From contig MNCI01035621.1 in NCBI GenBank assembly GCA_015680685.1, forward strand, positions 718,363-782,362: a stretch of 64,000 nucleotides of DNA, read 5' to 3'. This DNA is from Gnetum montanum. Its lineage: Eukaryota; Streptophyta; Gnetopsida; Gnetales; Gnetaceae. The position numbers were made by a program, and so were the translations under genes. The notes below the pieces were generated by a model. The model saw only the letters and a program-made list of their open reading frames with translations. It had not been told where the DNA came from and did no database searches. Below are positions 53,701-64,000 of this stretch, one piece after another (within the stretch, counting starts at the first letter, position 1; the number at the start of each line of letters is the position of its first letter).

Positions 53701-53726
53701 GAGATTGGTAGAAAAGAAATCCTCAC

Positions 53727-54942
53727 TAAAACACCACCAAGAAAATTCATGTTGAGACTTTCAACATTAAAGCAATGATAATATCTTATTGTAAATGTGG
53801 GACTTATAGCCCATGAGATGCAATCTTGCATACTCTAACATTTTGAGACTAAAAAATGTCACATAAGTAGCTATTACCTTAATTTCCAACTAGAAAAAGC
53901 TATGTCATGTCCATATTTGGGCTTGGGAAGGCCAAAAATGCCTTAGGTACTATCAAACTTGTTATTTTCATGGGTTTTATGTTGGACATAGCCTCAACTA
54001 TGTTGGAACTACCTACACCCAATGTTGGAGTTGTTGGATTTTCATTTTTCTAGTAATGGCCAACATAGTTACCAAAACTCTCAACATGGTCCTACAAAGC
54101 CAATGTAGGAGTGGTTGGAGTTTTTATTTTCCCAATAAACTAGCATAACTGTAGAAAAACCAACATAGATGCAACAAAGCCAATGTAGTACAAAAATTCC
54201 ATTTCCTATTTTTAATGTCCAGTGTGGTTTTGATAGCCTTCAATGCATCAAAACTTACGATAAGTGGAAACTAAGCTAGAAAGGATGACCTTCCACACCT
54301 ACAAATTACATCAAGTTGTTTGCAATCATGGAAAAAAATTTGCAGCAACAAATTGAACACTAGCCACATATTTAAACCAAATTCCAACACTTTAAAAGGA
54401 CATTTTGACAAATTGACAATTGTTTGAGCATTAAAGACTCTCAGTGCATTACCAAATAGCAAAAAATCAATCATTTACCCACCATTTTTTACAACCAACA
54501 TAGTAGATCTATACCTAAGAACTAGTAAGGAGTTTTAGAATTTGGAGTTTGGAAGCACCTGGATCATGCAATCGACTGTAGAACACAACTTGCTAGTTTC
54601 ACTAGACTTCATGCACCATTTGGGAAACTCCTTGTGCATCTAGCCACATAGTTGTATGCCTTGAAACTCTACTATTGTAACATTTTTATTATTTTAATAA
54701 AACTAGTAGTTCATTGGTTTGTGCAAGTTTTTTTCAAGTTTAGATTTTATGCTTCTTCTTAGATTAGATCTACATTCTCTATTCAATTATCTTACAGCAT
54801 TTACACATTCTAAGTCATTGGGTGATCAGCAAAATAATCCAAGGTGCTTCAAATCATCTTCTCAAAGGTCCTTGAGATCTAAAGTTAAACTATTTTACCT
54901 TGAATTTTTGATTTTCCATCAGCAAATTTTTAAAGCATTACA
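53727..54942 (+). repeat. Element B3 5' LTR (third member of the A/B family)
   Basis: Starts TAAAACACCACC (TG decayed to TA) followed by ATTCATGTTGAGAC, as in the B LTRs, and ends TAAAGCATTACA before a PBS. The U3 part repeats AACATAGTTACC / CAATGTAGG phrases. It begins about 65 bp beyond the gag start of element F. Confidence 0.8.
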
Positions 54943-54947
54943 ATTTC

Positions 54948-54965
54948 TTGCACTAGAAGTAGGAC
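54948..54965 (+). other. Element B3 primer-binding site (tRNA-Asn type, decayed)
   Basis: TTGCACTAGAAGTAGGAC, 14 of 18 identical to TGGCGCTAGAAGGAGGGC; three of the four differences are G-to-A or G-to-T and one lies at a former CpG. Confidence 0.75.
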
Positions 54966-55145
54966 CTCCTCTAGAGTTCTCAACCCAAATTAATCAATCA
55001 TTTTTCAAAATTAATTTTTCCATATTTCAAACCTCAAAACCTACAAATATTTACCATTGAAATCAATGTTGGTGTTCAATTCCCTGGAACTAATACCCAG
55101 CATAGTTGTTGTGGGTGATTTGGGCTTCTATAGTATTTTCACAAT
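54966..55145 (+). other. Element B3 leader, left of element E
   Basis: Non-coding leader following the PBS, interrupted at 55145 by element E; it continues at 61184. Confidence 0.55.
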
Positions 55146-56053
55146 TAATGAAGCATCAAAGTGTCATGTCAATGGGCCCTCATTGACATGGCCTCATCAA
55201 TGGATCCCCATTGACATGATGTTTCCTATCAATAGGGTTACATCAATGTAGCATTTGCTACATTTATGATGTCCCGTCAATCCAATTGAATAATAAACTA
55301 TATAAATACACATGCTCCTGTAATGTATTGGCATTATTTGGTTAATAGAGTACTTTATCTCTTGTAGTTTTTTTCTGTAGTCGATCAGTCAATGAGTGCC
55401 CATAGTGTGAATCTGAGTTAGTTGTATAGCAACTTATTCGAGTGGTAATGTACCTAGACACATTCCATGAACAGCAATAAGATTGAGATTAATTCTTATT
55501 CATTAAAGTAGTTTGACTTAGATTAAATTTACTTTCCATACAATTTACATTTCATGTACTTAGTTAATATTTACATCTCCAAGCATATTAATGAATTGGC
55601 AGAATGAGTGCAACTAGTTTCAAGTGTAAACATGTATTCGCCTACTAAACCTGGCAACGTTATTACTTGGTTCACCCAATAGCACAACGCTTGGTAATCC
55701 TAGTAGTGGATACATGGGTTCAATATGTGTATGAAAAGCTGAGAATAGACACTCATAACCCATAATCTAGTTTAGACTTTACTTTCTATTATTAATTAAT
55801 TTAAACAAATGGTTTATTTATTATTTTTAGGAGTAGCATAAGGCCGAAACAACATCAAGAATCATATGCCTTACTCTAGACTAAATCATACATGACAAAG
55901 CTACCACTAGTCCAAGTGGGAAGATAGCAAACTATAATCAATGCATAATGATCTAGATGCCACAACTAGTCCCATCCATAGAATTTAACTGGATTGTCCA
56001 TGAACACTTATGATTCATATGGTTGGGTATAGGGGGTACCTTGTCGCTCATCA
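55146..56053 (+). repeat. Element E 5' LTR
   Basis: Starts TAATGAAGCATC (TG decayed to TA), ends TTGTCGCTCATCA. A perfect 10-base inverted repeat CATGTCAATG / CATTGACATG around GGGCCCT-like centre at 55165-55190; TATA box TATAAATA at 55301-55308. Confidence 0.85.
55301..55308 (+). promoter_or_regulatory. TATA box of element E 5' LTR
   Basis: ACTATATAAATACAC; absent from the 3' LTR because of the internal deletion there. Confidence 0.6.
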
Positions 56054-56054
56054 T

Positions 56055-56072
56055 TGGCACCATTGTTAGGGA
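56055..56072 (+). other. Element E primer-binding site (tRNA-Asp type, decayed)
   Basis: TGGCACCATTGTTAGGGA, one base after the LTR. It equals the Athila-type PBS TGGCGCCGTTGCCGGGGA with four G/A or C/T decays, mostly at CpG. The tRNA assignment is from memory. Confidence 0.8.
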
Positions 56073-56179
56073 TGATGCTAGTTATCTAAATTAGTTATAT
56101 CATACAAGATCACTGTAAGTGCATTAATGATTTCTCTTTCAAAAAATATTAAATCACACACATCATTAACTAACAATAA

Positions 56180-57870
56180 TGTCTCTTTCACAAGAAAGTA
56201 ATAATGCATCATATGAAGAGAACATTCATTGTAGAACTAATAAGATATATATTGAAGAAAATTGGAGTGACCAACCTCATGTAGGGGTTTCATATGTACC
56301 TCATGTAGGGGTTTCATATGTACATAATGATCTTGATTATACTTGAGAACTACATTCACCTAAGGTAGACAATCCTAGAGGAGATGAAGTAAGTCCTAGA
56401 CTAGGGGAGGCCTTAAGACCTAGGACCTCCTCAAAACCTAGAAACGATACATCAAGGAACCATGGGGAACACTATAGAAGCCATGGCATCTCTCCTAGTT
56501 CCTCATCTTCCTTTTCCTCTTCAACATCTATATCTAACAAAGATGAACATAGGTACAAAGATTTTTCTCCACCATGGGATCAAAATAAGGATAGAGATCA
56601 AACCCAAGGGCAAATCAAAGACATCAAAATGAACATAGACAAAATTGTCACAATCAGACAAATAGAAATAGAAATGTTTACCATGACATGTCTAATGATG
56701 ATGAATCCTTGTTGGCCATTAAGAGCATGATGTAGATCATAGAGGCAATTAAAATACTCGACAATCATCTTAAGGAAAGTTGCATTAAAAGGCTTGATAT
56801 GAATCACATCCCTAAATTTTCTAGAGGATATAATTCTAATCCACAACATCATTTGTAAGCATTTCATGATGCCTGCATTTTATAGAATATTGAAAGTGAG
56901 TGGAAAAAGCTTAAGCTCTTTCCTAGGACACTAATAGACCATGCAAAAGTGTGATATAGATCATTGAAACCAAATTCAATCCATCAATGGTCCAACATGT
57001 TGGTACTCTTCAACAAGAAATACCAAACCCATGTAAGGGTGTTTAACCTAAGGAAAAAAATCCAAGGATGGAAAAAAAAACAACATGAACCCTTAGATAT
57101 GACCCTAGATAGATACTATTCTCTACTAAATAGATGCCTAGGTCATGATATCTCTCAAGAAGAGAAACTTTTTCACATCATAGATGGGCTTTGTAGTCAA
57201 ATGAGAGAGATCCTTGGGATGCATGCTCAAGGTCAATTATACCAACTAGGAACCCAATAGATCCAAAATCTAATTAAGCATGTGGCAAAAGAAGAAGGAG
57301 AGCTATGTAAATGAGAGAATGTTGAGAAATATCACTAGCATCCAACTCTTCAAAAGAAGAGGGTCCATATCTATGATGAGGAAAAATAGGCAACTCTCGA
57401 TGAAGTGATTTTGTAAAAAACCTTGTCAATAGAAAATTCTATTGATGAGCTTGAAGCAAAGCTAGATAAGATGTTTGAATGGATAAATGAGAAAGTTACA
57501 ACTTGCGTAGAAATCATAGAGGGGAGAGCAATGTAAAACAAACCAAGTGATCACAACAAAAGAAGGAAAAGGGACCAAGAGATAGGTAAGAACATTGATC
57601 GACAGAAAGGGGAAATGGTTGTAAAAGAAGAGGCTATAGACTTAACCACCAAAGAAGATGATGGATGTGACATCTACATATATGACCATATAAAGGGCTA
57701 TTGCCCAGTCATGTTACATCTACATGAGTATTGGGCTTTTGCATTGAATCCCAAGTTCATACAAAAGCAAATGCCTAGGAAATTATCTTTCTCACTAGGT
57801 AATTATAGATAGTCCTAGAACGTACCATCCTAGTGGGACTTCTTACTAGCCTCAATACTATCATCCAATG
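56180..57870 (+). pseudogene. gag: Element E gag, decayed
   Basis: A Ser/Arg-rich N-terminal part (SHGISPSSSSSFSSSTSIS near 56490) leads to a gag core at 56964-57260 (HQWSNMLVLFNKKY, LDRYYSLLNRCLGHDIS, LFHIIDGLCSQMREILG), matching the minus-strand gag of F at 52650-52950. Beyond it lie acidic and lysine-rich stretches to 57870. Stops interrupt the frame at about 56732, 56881 and 57258. Confidence 0.78.
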
Positions 57871-60759
57871 TGGTGGAAAAACCCATAGTCATGGGGGAGG
57901 CCATCATCAAACCAACACTACCCTTATTGTTAGACGAATGCATATAATTATTATGTTCAACAACCTATTTCCCCAACTACTTCTACTTCCTCTACCTCAA
58001 ATCACTACTACCACTCTCCCAAATATCATTATCTTGTAACATCTTCCATGAGATCACCATATCACACCTATTATCCTTCATCATATACTCAATATTCTCT
58101 TACTTCTCTCCACCATATGTTTCCACCAACAACACAATAGGGTTAAGCACCACAGCATTAATGAGAGAATTCCACTTGTGCTGCAAACATACAGAGAAAT
58201 GATAATGCTAGTAGATCTCCACACAATCTTGGAAACATCCTTTCTTTAGGATGGTTCTCACACATAAGCATAACACTTTTGCACCTACTAACTCATCAAA
58301 ACTAGCACAATGCCAATCAAGTACAACACCCTTCCTTTCACAACCAATTCCTCCAATCCTATGCAAAGGACAACATCCATCGTTACTCCAACACTTGATA
58401 GAAATGATGAATCTAGCACTATGAAGAGACAAAAGAAAAATCCATTCATAACTAATATGATAAAGGATGTAATTATGGGTCATAAGTTCAAAATATTAGC
58501 ACAACCCCTGTACTAATCCACCATAAAGATTAGGAGCAAGTATGCAAGCAAAAACCGATCTACGTAGTAGCCACTAAACTAAAAGACACTTAGTGACTTG
58601 AAAATGAGAATATAAAATTGTTTCAAAGATGCATGGAGGTAATTGATCTACTTATTAGTTCTAGAATTAAGAAAATGGACAAAATAGAGGACTTAGATTC
58701 ATATATCATACACTCAGATTATACATTAGAAAAGAATATTAAATATGGAGACCTGGGAATTAAAATAGAAAATCAAGAAGAAGAAGCAAACACATCTGAA
58801 TCCCCCAAAATGGAAATACCTTCAAGTCCAGATGAAGATGCATCTATGAATGATCCAAATGAGACTATCACCAATGTTAGATGTTGTCCCACACGATTAA
58901 TTAAATCAATAATAGTGATAGATGGGAAACTGGTGGTGTATAACCAAGAGATTGTGTGGTCCATCTCCTGAATGTGCAGCCATAGGATTAGTTGTGGGGG
59001 AGATGCTCCATCCGAGTTTAAGAAATAATAAGTATTTTTCATCTTTTTAATTTTATAATTTTTTATCATTTTCCCATTTCTTCAAAAACTTTCTGATTCT
59101 TCATATGTTTTTCATTTCTTAATATTTTTCTTTTCTTTATATTTTTCTCTTTTCTTGAGTCATTATCTTTATGTTTTATGAATGTATTTCATGTTTNGTT
59201 TATGACTCCTCTTGAAATGTATCATCACTCTTCCATGTTAACCACTAATAGAAAGTTGAATAAAGTCTTTTCATTGTGTGCTTCCCATTATAAAAAAAAA
59301 ACACACAAAAAGGAAAAAATGAAAAGGGAGAAGGAAAAAAACAATAATGGGAATTCAAAGAACATCCCTTAGACATAATAATGGGCTATAAGTAATGGTT
59401 ATGGGACTGGAAAGCCATGTTACCCATGCCTTAAGAAATCCCTCTAACTAAAGCTCTTTCTTCCTTCTTTTCTTTTCTTTTCATTTTGAAGTGATGATTG
59501 TTCTTTGAGGTTGTTATGGAATCATGGTGGTCAACAAGAAGGAACACATCAATGCAAGGTTAAGTACCTTACATCCCAATCTCTTCAATCCCTTCGCATT
59601 CCATTGTTCACCTTACTACTGCATGTGATTATGAGCCTTTTGGTCTTGTGTAGTAGAATGCAACATCCCAACCATGGTTGTTGTGTGTTCTTTGGAATAA
59701 AGGAAAGAGCTACATTTAACTTTTGAAGCACCCATGAAGATCTATATAAGTGTTTATGCAAGGGAATTATGGTAGAAGCCTACTTTGGGAAGGACACACT
59801 TGCATAACTTTTGTTGATCATGACTTTAAACTAACCTTCACATCTTCTAGAATGTCAATGATGCTTTCTCTAAATTTATGCATAATTTTGAGACTACTTC
59901 TCATTTGTTTCATTAATTTTTCCTATTTTCCTATTCCATATCCATTAATATTTCTTTCCACCTTTTGAATTAGACCTTTGATTTTAATTGTTTAAAAAAC
60001 TTGTGTGCTTCCATAGTTATGCATATTAGTCATGGGGCCTATGGATGTTCACTTTGAAATTTTTCTAACATCATATTTTCAAACATCATGGTAACTAATA
60101 GTAATTGATCAAAATAATGTGAATAGTTTGATGATTTTAGTTACCTCATAGACTTATGCATAGTATGCTATCATCACCTTGTTCTTAAATGAAAAGTAAG
60201 GGATCCAAAAAAGGTTAATTATTAAGGAAAATTTACCAAAACTAATGTTGACCATTTGATGACTACAGGTGATGCTAAAAGAAATGCCTAAGGAAGAAGG
60301 TCTTTTACTAGGCACAAAAATGAAGCCAAGAGGGGAACAACAAAGGATATGCCTATGAACAAATCATAGTAAATACCAGATTGCAGCTCAAGCATCACAT
60401 GTTTCCTAGATCCATGGAAAAATGAGAGGAAATTTCAGTCCATCCTTCAAGAATGTTCCATATAACCAAAGAAGCATTGACATAACAATCAGGGTTGAAA
60501 GTTTGCCACCACTAGTATCAATAAGAAGAATCATCTTCAACATATTTTTGAAGACCTCTGCAAATTTTGTAATTTTTAATGTCTATCCAGTCTTTTTGTC
60601 ACTCTGTCATTTTGTATGCATCCACTAGAATAAAATTTTGTAATGTAGCACTTGGTTTTGTTATGTTAGTTTGTTATGTCAAGTATCAGTTAATAATCCT
60701 ATACCTTTCCAATTTTCTCAAGGAACTCAAGGATGAGTTTTTATTCAATTGTGGGGATA
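57871..60759 (+). other. Element E internal sequence without recognised pol
   Basis: No RT, RNase H or integrase motif on either strand. 58618-58971 is the longest open stretch (117 codons, acidic: ENQEEEANTSESPKMEIP), product unknown. A purine run TTGTGGGGGAGATG at 58993 looks like a polypurine tract but no LTR follows. One unresolved base (N) at 59197. The true tract, ATTGTGGGGATA, precedes the 3' LTR at 60748-60759. Confidence 0.55.
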
Positions 60760-61183
60760 TGATGAAGCATCCAACTATGATGTCAATTGACCCCTGTCAA
60801 TGTGGCCTCATCAATGTGGCCTCATCGATGGATCCCCATCAATGTGGGTTCAAGATGTGTATAGTAAATTGAGAATGGACACTCATCACCCATAGGCTAA
60901 TTTATACTTTACTTTCCATTGTTAATTAGTTTAAACAAATGATTTCTTTATTATTGTTAAGAGTAGCATAAGGCTGAAACAACATCAAGAATCATATGCC
61001 TCACTTTGTACTAAACCATACATGACAAAGCTGCCACTAGTCCAAGTGGGAAGATAGAAAACTACGATCAAGGCATAACAATCTAGATTTCACAACTATT
61101 ACCATCCATGGAATTCAACCAGATTGTGAATGAACACTTGTGATTTATATCGTTTGGCTTAGGAGGTACCTCACTTCTCATCA
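60760..61183 (+). repeat. Element E 3' LTR, internally deleted
   Basis: Starts TGATGAAGCATCC, ends CACTTCTCATCA. Aligns with both ends of the 5' LTR but lacks the part equivalent to about 55217-55708 (roughly 490 bp), including the TATA box. Confidence 0.85.
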
Positions 61184-62430
61184 ATAGTAGTTGCTAGATT
61201 CTTTGAAACTAGCATAGTGTACATTGAAATCTACAACTTCTACCTATTAGAACTTACATTTAAGATCTAAGGGTTAGTGTAGATTCTTATAACCACCTAA
61301 ATCCATCTAGTATCAAATTTTGTAGAAAGACAACATAGACACTTCTAGGACTCCAACATAATCCCTGGTAAACCAAAAATTTTATATTCAATTCTTCAAA
61401 ACTAATGCATCTCCTTTAGGGAGGAATATTCCCAACTTGGTTTCATCAATCAAAACCATAATTCACCATCTCCTCCAATGTAGTTGGCTAGGCAATACAA
61501 TGGTCTACTACACATCCTCTAGCATAGATCCTACTAGTAAAACCAACATATATGATATCATCAACTTAAAAACTATCACACCATTTTTCTAAGTGCAATG
61601 TATAACATTCCCACTGTAACCTGAAATGTACCTGTAGTTGTAGTTTCAACTAATTTTCTAGCCATAGCCAATTACACCTTTGGGTAATTCAACTTACTAG
61701 AATTTTCATTTAATTAATTAAGAATTAAATTAAATACCCCCAAATTTTCCCTTTTACCAAACTACCCAGTGTAGTTTTGGTGGACCAATTATATTTTCTC
61801 ATTGCCACAAACCTCAATGTTGCTTTTTCAAAATACCCAATGTATCTTTTGAAAAATAACATTTTTTTTATAAAACAAAACCCATCATACTTTCCATGCA
61901 AGGAAAATATGCTAATAACCTTAAATGATAAAATCAAAAAATTATGATTTTTATCACTAACATATTTATGGAAAAATACCAACGGATGTTTTCAAAACCT
62001 CACATATTACAAATAACCATCTTTTCCATATTTAAATTTTCATAATAAGTATTGGAATTTTCAAATTCTAGCTTAGTTTTATAAATTTCAGCTTAGTTTT
62101 TGTTGGCCCAGCTTAGTTTCTACAAACACAACTTAGTTTTATAAAGCCCAGCTTAGCTTATCCTAGCCAGCTTTATTTTTTTGGTACCAATCCATGCATT
62201 TTTGCAGATCAACTATGCAACCAATAGACCTTGCATACATGGCCTCTAACTAAGACATAGTTTGCATCTATAACCCAAAATGCCCTGTAGCCATAGAATG
62301 AAGATAATTACTATGACAAAGGAGTAAGAACCCAAACTTTGCAATCATAAATGAGGACTTCCTCTGTGTCCAGTTGCAAGATGATTTCTTATACCACAGT
62401 CCAAATCTAATGCTAAGAATTAATTCAAAA
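61184..62430 (+). other. Element B3 leader and gag N-terminus region, right of element E
   Basis: Mostly non-coding AT-rich sequence. About six copies of a CAGCTTAGTTT-like unit at 62067-62180. It is longer than the corresponding part of B by some 750 bp, so further small insertions or expansions are likely. Confidence 0.5.
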
Positions 62431-63130
62431 TAATACACTAGGATGGGAAAGAGTACATCTCATCACCATATGAGAAAATTTCCCTTACTAATTTCTATGC
62501 ACACAAGCTCATACAACTAATAGATTTTGATGAATTTAGTGAGGAAACTAGCTTGGAGGATAACCAAGAGGAACAAGATGAGTTTAAGGTAGAGTTGGAG
62601 CTAGACACATTTATTAGAAACCTTCCCCAACTAGCTTCCCAAGCAACCACTTCTAGCTCTCTATCCCTACTATCCCCTGTAGGGCAAGTACCTCAATCCC
62701 CTCCTACCTATCCTACCATGTTTGGGCCAACACTTGTCATGGTTGGGCACCAAGCCCAACCTGTTTCCCAACCTACCTTTTTATTCTCATTAATTTTTTT
62801 TACCACATAACCTTACTCTACTCACCTATCCCTCATGATGTCTACCTCACCACCTTCCTTTGTCATGCCAACAAGACCCTCATCAGAACCCCAAGCAACA
62901 CAGGCCTTTCATACTTCCTTTAATTCCTTCACACCACATATCCCAACTCAAACCTCTTTCTCCTTAATTAATCCACCTATGATAGTGCTCACACGACCTC
63001 TTCCCTCTATGCCACTATCAATTGTGCAACCTCAAGCCACTCAACCTACTCCACAATTATGAACACAAACATCATAGCCTATAGCGATGTTCCAAGGCTT
63101 GGATCAAGCCTTCCAAATGATGAGAAAGTG
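62431..63130 (+). pseudogene. gag: Element B3 gag fragment, decayed
   Basis: Near 62440 it reads GKEYISSPYEKISLTNFYAHKLIQ, aligning with B at about 4925-5000 and with A near residue 95; then a Glu/Asp-rich part (EDNQEEQDEFKVELELD) like B at 5050, a Pro/Ser/Gln-rich stretch, and finally GLDQAFQMMRK at 63095, matching GLDQAFQLIQ in A. After about 63130 the similarity stops abruptly, so the element is truncated or interrupted there. Confidence 0.78.
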
Positions 63131-63829
63131 AGTTCCACGAAGCAAGATATGGGTCCCTTGGGACAAAAATACACAAATCCTCCTATAACAACCTTGATAA
63201 TGAAGTTTCATGTTTGAACACTTCATCCAAGCTTATGTTAAGTAGAGGATCTTTCATAAGGAATCCAAGTTTATGTGAAAGATGTTTTGGTCTAAAATCT
63301 TTTCAAGGATCTAATAAAGATACCAAATTTCACTCCCAAAAGAATGATGTTTTTAAAATTGAGCTAGGAATATTAGGTGGCCTATTGTTGCTACTCCATG
63401 AAATGGAAGAAATGTACAAAATTTTCTTGCCCTTCTTTAAATGCTTAAAGAAAGGTATGCATGATTCATTTTAAATTGAACTAATTTTTATTAAACTTTT
63501 TACACTGCAAAATAGTAAATATTTTTGCAAGAAAATTCCCATTAAACTTAAGGTTTAATGATATAGAAACCTCATTCCTAAGAAATGGAAATGAAAACTA
63601 TACATGTGAAGCTGTAGCATAAGCTGCTCAACAGAAGGGAAGAGAGTGGTCAAAGTGTCCCTCTTAGGAATCTTCTTGCCTTAGGTCCTATCATAATCTA
63701 TATCTATTGTAGCCCAATATTTCTTCCCTTCATCCTATTTTATTGGTATTCCAACTTCTTTAGCCCCCATGTTTTCCTTTGTAGCATTATTATCCAAATC
63801 TATCTTCTTCACTCCTTGCTTAGCTTGTG
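63131..63829. other. No gene recognised
   Basis: An open stretch at 63214-63474 (86 codons) has no recognisable motif. The abrupt end of B3 similarity at about 63130 marks an insertion or deletion junction whose other partner I cannot identify. Confidence 0.4.
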
Positions 63830-64000
63830 CTAGCCCATAGTATAATTACTATTGATTCAGTTAATTACTAAACTGGGACAATAAATTGCTTTCCATATCA
63901 TCCCAGCTTGAAATATTGTTTCCTAGCAAGTCTTAATACCAAATTTAAGCCATATCATTTAAATTTTCTTCAAACAATCTACAAGCTTGATCTTGTTGTT
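63830..64000 (-). pseudogene. gag: Gypsy-type gag core fragment at the right edge
   Basis: Minus strand from 64000 reads CRLFEENLNDMA then a stop, IWY, and DLLGNNISSWDDMESNLLSQFSN, which fits the retrotransposon gag pattern (R-x-F...L...A-x2-W...L-x2-G-S-I-x-SW-x2-L...F). Two stops lie inside. Its element extends beyond the window, so its relation to F is open. Confidence 0.65.

Larger units (their letters stand above)
55146..61183 (+). mobile_element. Element E: Athila-like gypsy element with gag but no pol, inside B3
   Basis: 5' LTR 55146-56053, PBS of tRNA-Asp type, gag, 3 kb without RT or integrase, purine-rich tract, 3' LTR 60760-61183. Flanks ACAAT and ATAGT may be a decayed target duplication (two transitions apart). 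B3 leader sequence lies on both sides. Its gag resembles that of element F. Confidence 0.82.

Noticed and set aside
58618-58971. Acidic 117-codon frame in element E as a real accessory gene
   Set aside because: No recognisable motif, no second copy to test conservation, and the surroundings are decayed; listed only as an open stretch.
59197-59197. Single N as a structural signal
   Set aside because: Most likely a sequencing or assembly ambiguity.

Overview
This is plant nuclear DNA made almost entirely of nested LTR retrotransposons. I found no host gene, tRNA, rRNA, bacterial operon or CRISPR array. Evidence for a land plant: Ty3/gypsy elements with plant-type primer-binding sites, a second plant-type RNase H, methylation-style decay (CpG to TpG/CpA) in every older copy, and copia elements primed by initiator tRNA-Met. 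Several rounds of old insertion suggest a large, slowly purged genome; the species cannot be told from this window.

Nesting, outermost first. Element F (minus strand, Athila-like gypsy) is the oldest host and is broken into three pieces: RNase H tail plus integrase (about 1690-2790), RT plus RNase H (43960-45355) and gag plus protease (about 50961-53700). Element B (plus strand, 2791-43959, very decayed) sits inside F between the two halves of its RNase H. Copia element D (about 45356-50960) also sits in F. Inside B lie element A (8950-25437, a younger full-length relative of B with a perfect 5-bp target duplication), a solo copia LTR (about 32888-33963) and copia element C (about 39265-43555, in B's 3' LTR). 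To the right, B3 (53727 to about 63130) is a third, partial member of the A/B family and carries an Athila-like gag-only element, E (55146-61183). A minus-strand gypsy gag fragment runs off the right edge.

The main discovery candidate is the A/B family layout: LTR, tRNA-Asn-type PBS, gag, protease, a large spliced gene on the OPPOSITE strand, then RT, two RNases H, integrase and LTR. In A this antisense gene (14251-18385) resolves into eight exons whose seven introns all have GT-AG ends and agree in reading phase, giving a conceptual protein of about 1118 codons with two nonsense codons. Its N-terminal part resembles the plant FCP1/NLI-interacting-factor (HAD phosphatase) fold with an altered catalytic motif; then come a long unrecognised central region, a coiled coil and an acidic tail. 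The decayed B copy has recognisable remains of the same gene in the same place and orientation, so it is an inherited part of the family and not a one-off capture.

A is CpG-rich with intact gag, protease and RT reading frames, but it has lost a zinc-knuckle segment, carries stops in RNase H and integrase, and has an Asp-to-Asn change at an integrase catalytic position. Other structure includes two related short-repeat arrays after protease and after integrase, hairpin clusters in A's LTRs, palindromic AGACGTCT-like arrays in the copia LTRs, a roughly 190-bp tandem array in B, and a tandem duplication beside a G-rich tract. All alignments and counts were made by eye.
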